Positions 6,365 to 9,761 of a DNA stretch of 9,761 nt are shown here, piece by piece. The DNA is taken from positions 1 through 9,761 of the forward strand of contig NATJ01000064.1 in NCBI GenBank assembly GCA_002085305.1, given 5' to 3'. The translations under genes were made by a program, and so were the position numbers. A model generated the notes under the pieces. The model was not told the origin of the DNA. It ran no database searches and worked only from the letters and a program-made list of their open reading frames with translations. How positions within the stretch are numbered: the stretch's first letter is position 1; each line of letters opens with the position of its first letter. The stretch comes from Epsilonproteobacteria bacterium 4484_65. Lineage in GTDB: Bacteria; Campylobacterota; Campylobacteria; Campylobacterales; Sulfurovaceae.

Positions 6365-9061
6365 TTGAAAACAATCACTATTATAGACACATTCGGTTTC
6401 TTCTTTCGCTCTTATTTTGCACTTCCTCCTTTACGCAATTCAGATGGGTTTCCTACAGGTCTGTTGACTGGCTTTATCAACCTTGTTGACTCACTTCATC
6501 GTGATCACAGTACAGATTATCTGGTATTTGCACTTGACAGTAAAGGCAAAACATTTCGAAATGAACTTTATCCGGAATACAAAGCCAATCGTGAATCTCC
6601 GCCTGAAGATCTGACCAAACAACTTCCTGTTGCCATAGAATGGATAGAACAGATGGGGTTTGCAAATCTTTCACGTACCGGATTTGAAGCAGATGATGTG
6701 ATCACTACTGTAACAAAGTTTGCCAAAGAACAGGGGATGAAGGTACGCATTGTCTCTCACGATAAAGATCTTTATCAGCTCATCGATGACGGTATCGTTG
6801 TGATGTATGATTCTGTAAAGAAGAAAGAGGTTGATGAGCAGGCTTGTATGGAAAAATTTGGTGTTAATCCTAAAGATTTTATTGATTTTCAAGCTATTGT
6901 TGGTGACAGTTCAGATAATGTACCTGGTGTGAAGGGTATTGGGGTCAAAGGTGCGGCAAAGCTTATTAACGAATTTCATACTTTGGAAAATATCTATAAT
7001 AATATTGAAAAGTGTGGTACACCTCGTATACAAAACCTTTTACTTGAATACAAAGAGAAAGCTTTTTTATCCCGTGAACTTGTCACGATGAGAACAGATG
7101 TCTTTAAAGATGTTGATCTTGAGAGTTTTGTCTTTGAAGATAAGAACTATTTGTCTTGTCTTGTAGATGAATTTGAACAGTATGAGATGAAACAGGCGAT
7201 TAAAAAAGCGAAAGTAGGGCAAGAGGAAACAGACTGTGATACTGTAGCGAAGCCCAAGCCCAAAGAGTCTACACTTAGCTTTGAAGCGATCACTTTAGAT
7301 ACAGAAGAGAAGTTAAATGCTGTGATCGATGGTATGGAGAGTGATGTCATCGTAGCTTTTGATACAGAAACTACAGGGCTAGATACTAAAGTAGCCAAGA
7401 TGGTTGGATTTAGTTTTTGTACGGCAACAGATAAGGCATATTATGTTCCTATAGGACACAATTATCTCGGTGTAGAAGAGCAAGTGTATATAGATGATGC
7501 AATAGTTTCACTCAAGAAATTGTTAAAACATAAAGTTGTAGGACAAAATCTCAAGTTTGATCTCTCTTTACTCTATAATCAATATGATTTTGAAGAGATA
7601 ACCCCGTATGCAGATACTATGATCATGGCCTGGCTCTCTGATCCCGGCTCTAAAGTAGGGCTTGATGCTTTGGCAAAGAAGTTCTTTAAGTATGATATGA
7701 AGCCGTTTAAAGAGATGGTGAAAAAAGGAGAAGATTTCTCTGCTGTTGCCATAGATGATGCCACTTTTTATGCAGCTGAAGATGCCTGGATGACTTATCT
7801 TCTTTATGGAGCTATTAAAAAGAAGATGGAGCTGGGTTCTTTAACACATCTTTTGAATGAAGCGAAAAATGTAGAGTATCCATTTATGAATGTACTTATG
7901 CGCATGGAGCGTTTGGGTATCAAGATAAACCCATCTAAGCTTTTGGAACTTCAAAAAACACTTAGTGAAGATCTGGCTACTTTAACACAAGAGATATATG
8001 CACTTTCCGGGTCTGAATTTAACATAAGGTCTACACAGCAGTTGGGTGTAGTACTTTTTCAGCAGATCGGGCTAAAAGGCGGAAAGAAAACAAAGACAGG
8101 GTATAGTACAAATGAAGCTGTACTAAGTTCATTGGTAGGAGAACACCCTATCATAGAAAAGATCCTTGAATATCGTGAGTATCAGAAAATACTCTCTACT
8201 TATGTTGACCCACTTTTGAAACTTGCAAAGGCAGATGAACACTCTCGTATCTATACCTCTTTTGGTCAGACAGGTACAGCTACAGGTCGTCTGAGTTCAC
8301 GTGATCCCAACTTGCAAAATATTCCTGTGCGTTCAGCACTTGGACGTTCGGTCAGAGAGGCGTTTGTCGCCAAAGAGGGGTATAAACTGGTCAGTATTGA
8401 CTACTCTCAGATCGAACTGCGTCTGCTTGCACACTTCTCAAAAGATGCAGCTTTGATGGAAGCATTTAAGAATGGTGTGGATATCCACATGGCTACAGCC
8501 ATTAAACTTTTTGGAGAGGAAGAAGCCAAAGAGAAACGAAACTTCGCTAAATCGGTAAATTTTGGTCTACTCTATGGAATGGGGCCTAAAAAACTCTCCG
8601 ATGAGTTAGGTATTAGTTCGAGTGAAGCTAAAGAGATCATCACCAACTACTTTGCCTCGTTCCCTACGGTGAAAAACTTTTTAGAAGGTATTCAGGAGCG
8701 AGTGAAGATAGACGGTTATGTGGAAACGATACTTAAAAGAAGACGACTCTTTGACTACGAATCTGCAAACGGTATGCAAAAAGCAGCCTTCATGCGCGAG
8801 TCAGTGAACACCGTTTTTCAAGGCTCAGCAGCAGATCTCATAAAACTTTCCATGAATCAGATAGACAGCATGATACAGGAAGAAAATCTGGATGCCTTTA
8901 TGCTCTTACAGATACACGATGAACTTATCTTTGAGATCAAAGAGGAAAAAGTTGAAGAGATCTCCAAACGTTTTGTGCATACTATGGAAAATGTGTTAGA
9001 ACTTGAAGTGCCTTTGGTCTGCTCAGTGAGTGTGGGCGATAGTTGGGGTGAGTTGAAGTAG
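6365..9061 (+). CDS. polA: DNA polymerase I with 5'-3' and 3'-5' exonuclease domains
   Basis: This enzyme removes RNA primers and fills repair gaps. All three classic domains are present in 898 residues. The 5' nuclease (about 1-280) has FALDSKGKTFRNELYPEYKANR-type sequence, FEADD, SHDKDLYQL and GDSSDNVPGVKGIGVK. The 3'-5' exonuclease (about 310-490) keeps all catalytic residues: D333 and E335 in DTETTG, D399 in NLKFD, and Y469/D473 in YAAED, so proofreading should be active, unlike in Taq-type enzymes. The polymerase domain has motif A (D679 in SIDYSQIELR), motif B (R725, K729, F733, Y737) and motif C (H851, D852, E853 in QIHDELIFE). F733 matches the E. coli Phe762 position. The start is TTG, because the conserved N-terminus MKTITIIDTFGFFFRSYFAL begins there and no in-frame ATG is near. 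The ribosome site (AGG at 6354-6356) is weak. A TTG start plus a weak site suggests low, controlled expression. Confidence 0.99.
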   Translation: MKTITIIDTFGFFFRSYFALPPLRNSDGFPTGLLTGFINLVDSLHRDHSTDYLVFALDSKGKTFRNELYPEYKANRESPPEDLTKQLPVAIEWIEQMGFANLSRTGFEADDVITTVTKFAKEQGMKVRIVSHDKDLYQLIDDGIVVMYDSVKKKEVDEQACMEKFGVNPKDFIDFQAIVGDSSDNVPGVKGIGVKGAAKLINEFHTLENIYNNIEKCGTPRIQNLLLEYKEKAFLSRELVTMRTDVFKDVDLESFVFEDKNYLSCLVDEFEQYEMKQAIKKAKVGQEETDCDTVAKPKPKESTLSFEAITLDTEEKLNAVIDGMESDVIVAFDTETTGLDTKVAKMVGFSFCTATDKAYYVPIGHNYLGVEEQVYIDDAIVSLKKLLKHKVVGQNLKFDLSLLYNQYDFEEITPYADTMIMAWLSDPGSKVGLDALAKKFFKYDMKPFKEMVKKGEDFSAVAIDDATFYAAEDAWMTYLLYGAIKKKMELGSLTHLLNEAKNVEYPFMNVLMRMERLGIKINPSKLLELQKTLSEDLATLTQEIYALSGSEFNIRSTQQLGVVLFQQIGLKGGKKTKTGYSTNEAVLSSLVGEHPIIEKILEYREYQKILSTYVDPLLKLAKADEHSRIYTSFGQTGTATGRLSSRDPNLQNIPVRSALGRSVREAFVAKEGYKLVSIDYSQIELRLLAHFSKDAALMEAFKNGVDIHMATAIKLFGEEEAKEKRNFAKSVNFGLLYGMGPKKLSDELGISSSEAKEIITNYFASFPTVKNFLEGIQERVKIDGYVETILKRRRLFDYESANGMQKAAFMRESVNTVFQGSAADLIKLSMNQIDSMIQEENLDAFMLLQIHDELIFEIKEEKVEEISKRFVHTMENVLELEVPLVCSVSVGDSWGELK

Positions 9062-9174
9062 GGGAAAAGTGATTACCGCACGATGCAAACACTCTAAACA
9101 CAAGGATTAACGCTATTTTCGTTAATCCTATTGCATAGTTCGGGATAATCGTATTAAATTTTATAGGAGAAACC
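9062..9174. other. Intergenic segment dominated by a nested interrupted palindrome (9069-9152)
   Basis: Almost the whole spacer folds on itself. The outer stem pairs GATTA (9071-9075) with TAATC (9146-9150), CCG (9076-9078) with CGG (9141-9143), CA (9080-9081) with TG (9138-9139), and ATGCAA (9083-9088) with TTGCAT (9131-9136), with two single mismatches and a two-base bulge. The inner stem AGGATTAACG (9103-9112) pairs perfectly with CGTTAATCCT (9120-9129) around a seven-base loop. A 14-base A/C-rich insert (9089-9102) lies on one side only, opposite a single A. A T-rich but broken stretch follows, so it may also end polA transcription. A ribosome site AGGAGA for the next gene is at about 9165-9170. 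No convincing promoter for that gene was found. Confidence 0.7.
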
Positions 9175-9618
9175 ATGGAAGCAATCTATCCATATACACA
9201 TATCATACACTTGATCTTGGCTATCATGTTTTTAGGTTATGTATTTACCGATTTGGCCGTTATTTCAGCACTTAAAAATAAATTTGGCAAAGATACAGAG
9301 CAAGAGATAAACCAGTCACTGGGAAAGAGAAGCTTTAAAATATTTCCAATCTCTCTTTTGTTTTTAGTTTTAACAGGTGGTATGATGATGTCAAGATACA
9401 TTAACCCAACTGCCGGCTTCTTTGAGACAGATCTGCAAAAAATATTAGTATTTAAGATGGCTTTGGTTTTAGTCATTGTCTTAGGTGTCCTTTCTAACTT
9501 ATATGTAAAATATACAGAGGCTAAGAAAAGTAATTTTATGCAAAATCATTTTCATAAACTGGTCATAGTGTTGGGTCTCTTCATCGTTGTGTCGGCAAAG
9601 TTGATGTTTATAGTTTGA
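9175..9618 (+). CDS. Four-helix integral membrane protein, CopD/DUF2269-like
   Basis: The product has 147 residues and four hydrophobic helices at about 8-30, 54-74, 90-111 and 127-146. Histidines stand at the start of helix 1 (H9, H12) and around the start of helix 4 (H125, H127). This layout, with HIIHLILAIMFLGYVFTDL in helix 1 and FKMALVLVIVLGVLSNLY in helix 3, resembles small proteins labelled CopD (copper resistance) or DUF2269 in Campylobacterota. That resemblance is from memory and is moderate, so copper transport should not be assumed; paired histidines could equally bind haem or metal. There is no signal peptide beyond helix 1. The ATG at 9175 has AGGAGA five bases upstream. The gene ends three bases before, and in the same frame as, the radical SAM gene, so the two are almost certainly cotranscribed. 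Confidence 0.8.
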   Translation: MEAIYPYTHIIHLILAIMFLGYVFTDLAVISALKNKFGKDTEQEINQSLGKRSFKIFPISLLFLVLTGGMMMSRYINPTAGFFETDLQKILVFKMALVLVIVLGVLSNLYVKYTEAKKSNFMQNHFHKLVIVLGLFIVVSAKLMFIV

Positions 9619-9621
9619 CAG

Positions 9622-9761
9622 ATGCTAGATTACTCATACCCACTATACAGACCACCCGCAGAAGCTGACAATATCATTATCCAGGCTACCTATGGGTGCA
9701 GCTATAATAACTGTACTTTCTGTTCTATGTATAAAAGTAAAAATTATCAAGTAAGAGATAT
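9622..9761 (+). CDS. N-terminal part of a radical SAM enzyme (runs off right edge)
   Basis: Forty-six complete codons are present, starting MLDYSYPLYRPPAEADNIII and then giving QATYGCSYNNCTFCSMYKSK. The three cysteines in GCSYNNCTFC form a CX4CX2C cluster-binding motif, as seen in a family of radical SAM proteins with the consensus style 'GCSHNxCTFCxMY'. These would hold a 4Fe-4S cluster that cleaves S-adenosylmethionine to a 5'-deoxyadenosyl radical. The classic CX3CX2C spacing is not used, but the four-residue gap is normal for this subfamily as I recall it. The substrate is unknown, and most of the protein is outside the window. No good Shine-Dalgarno precedes the ATG, which sits three bases after the upstream stop, so translation probably depends on reinitiation. 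Confidence 0.85.
   Translation, partial: MLDYSYPLYRPPAEADNIIIQATYGCSYNNCTFCSMYKSKNYQVRD

Noticed and set aside
2879..9061. A dedicated DNA-repair island (ogt, uvrA, polA)
   Set aside because: The genes are on separate transcription units with unrelated genes between them and no shared operator such as a LexA-type box that I can see; the clustering may be chance.
9069..9152. Integron attC site
   Set aside because: Although it is an imperfect palindrome with unpaired bases, the outer ends do not match the RYYYAAC / GTTRRRY core sites, and the neighbours are chromosomal genes with no cassette array.

Overview
This window looks like ordinary chromosome from an AT-rich bacterium. The gene content and protein styles (UvrA, PolA with proofreading, a CopD-like four-helix protein followed by a radical SAM enzyme) suggest a Campylobacterota member, perhaps near Sulfurovum or Sulfurimonas. 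That placement is an inference from remembered family resemblance; no marker gene such as 16S rRNA is present. I see no phage, IS element, CRISPR array, tRNA or rRNA.

Layout. Positions 1-416 hold a leftward pair: an EthD-like small protein whose stop overlaps the start of a probable exported protein cut off by the window edge. An AraC-family regulator (566-1483) is transcribed divergently from this pair and converges, one base apart, with ogt (1485-1991, minus), a complete O6-alkylguanine-DNA alkyltransferase. ogt and the rightward TauE/SafE-type permease gene (2087-2827) leave a shared spacer with back-to-back promoters. The permease gene ends in a perfect 26-bp palindrome that touches a heptanucleotide tandem repeat, and uvrA (2879-5686) follows at once. 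A short two-helix membrane protein of unknown function (5722-6120, minus) converges on uvrA. A 244-bp spacer with a tandem 10-bp repeat and a 21-bp dyad precedes polA (6365-9061), which starts with TTG. A strongly folded 84-bp palindromic segment lies between polA and a CopD-like four-helix membrane protein gene (9175-9618). That gene is followed after three bases by the start of a radical SAM gene running off the right edge.

How the genes relate. Three of the genes serve DNA repair: ogt by direct alkyl reversal, uvrA by nucleotide excision damage recognition, and polA by excision gap filling and Okazaki fragment processing. They are not one operon, and the sequence shows no shared operator, so the clustering may be chance. 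The AraC gene most plausibly controls the divergent EthD-like pair.

I did not find a convincing new multi-gene system. The most unusual signals are non-coding: the palindromic segment at 9069-9152, the palindrome plus heptamer array at 2805-2867, the polA leader dyad, and a probable leaderless start for ogt.
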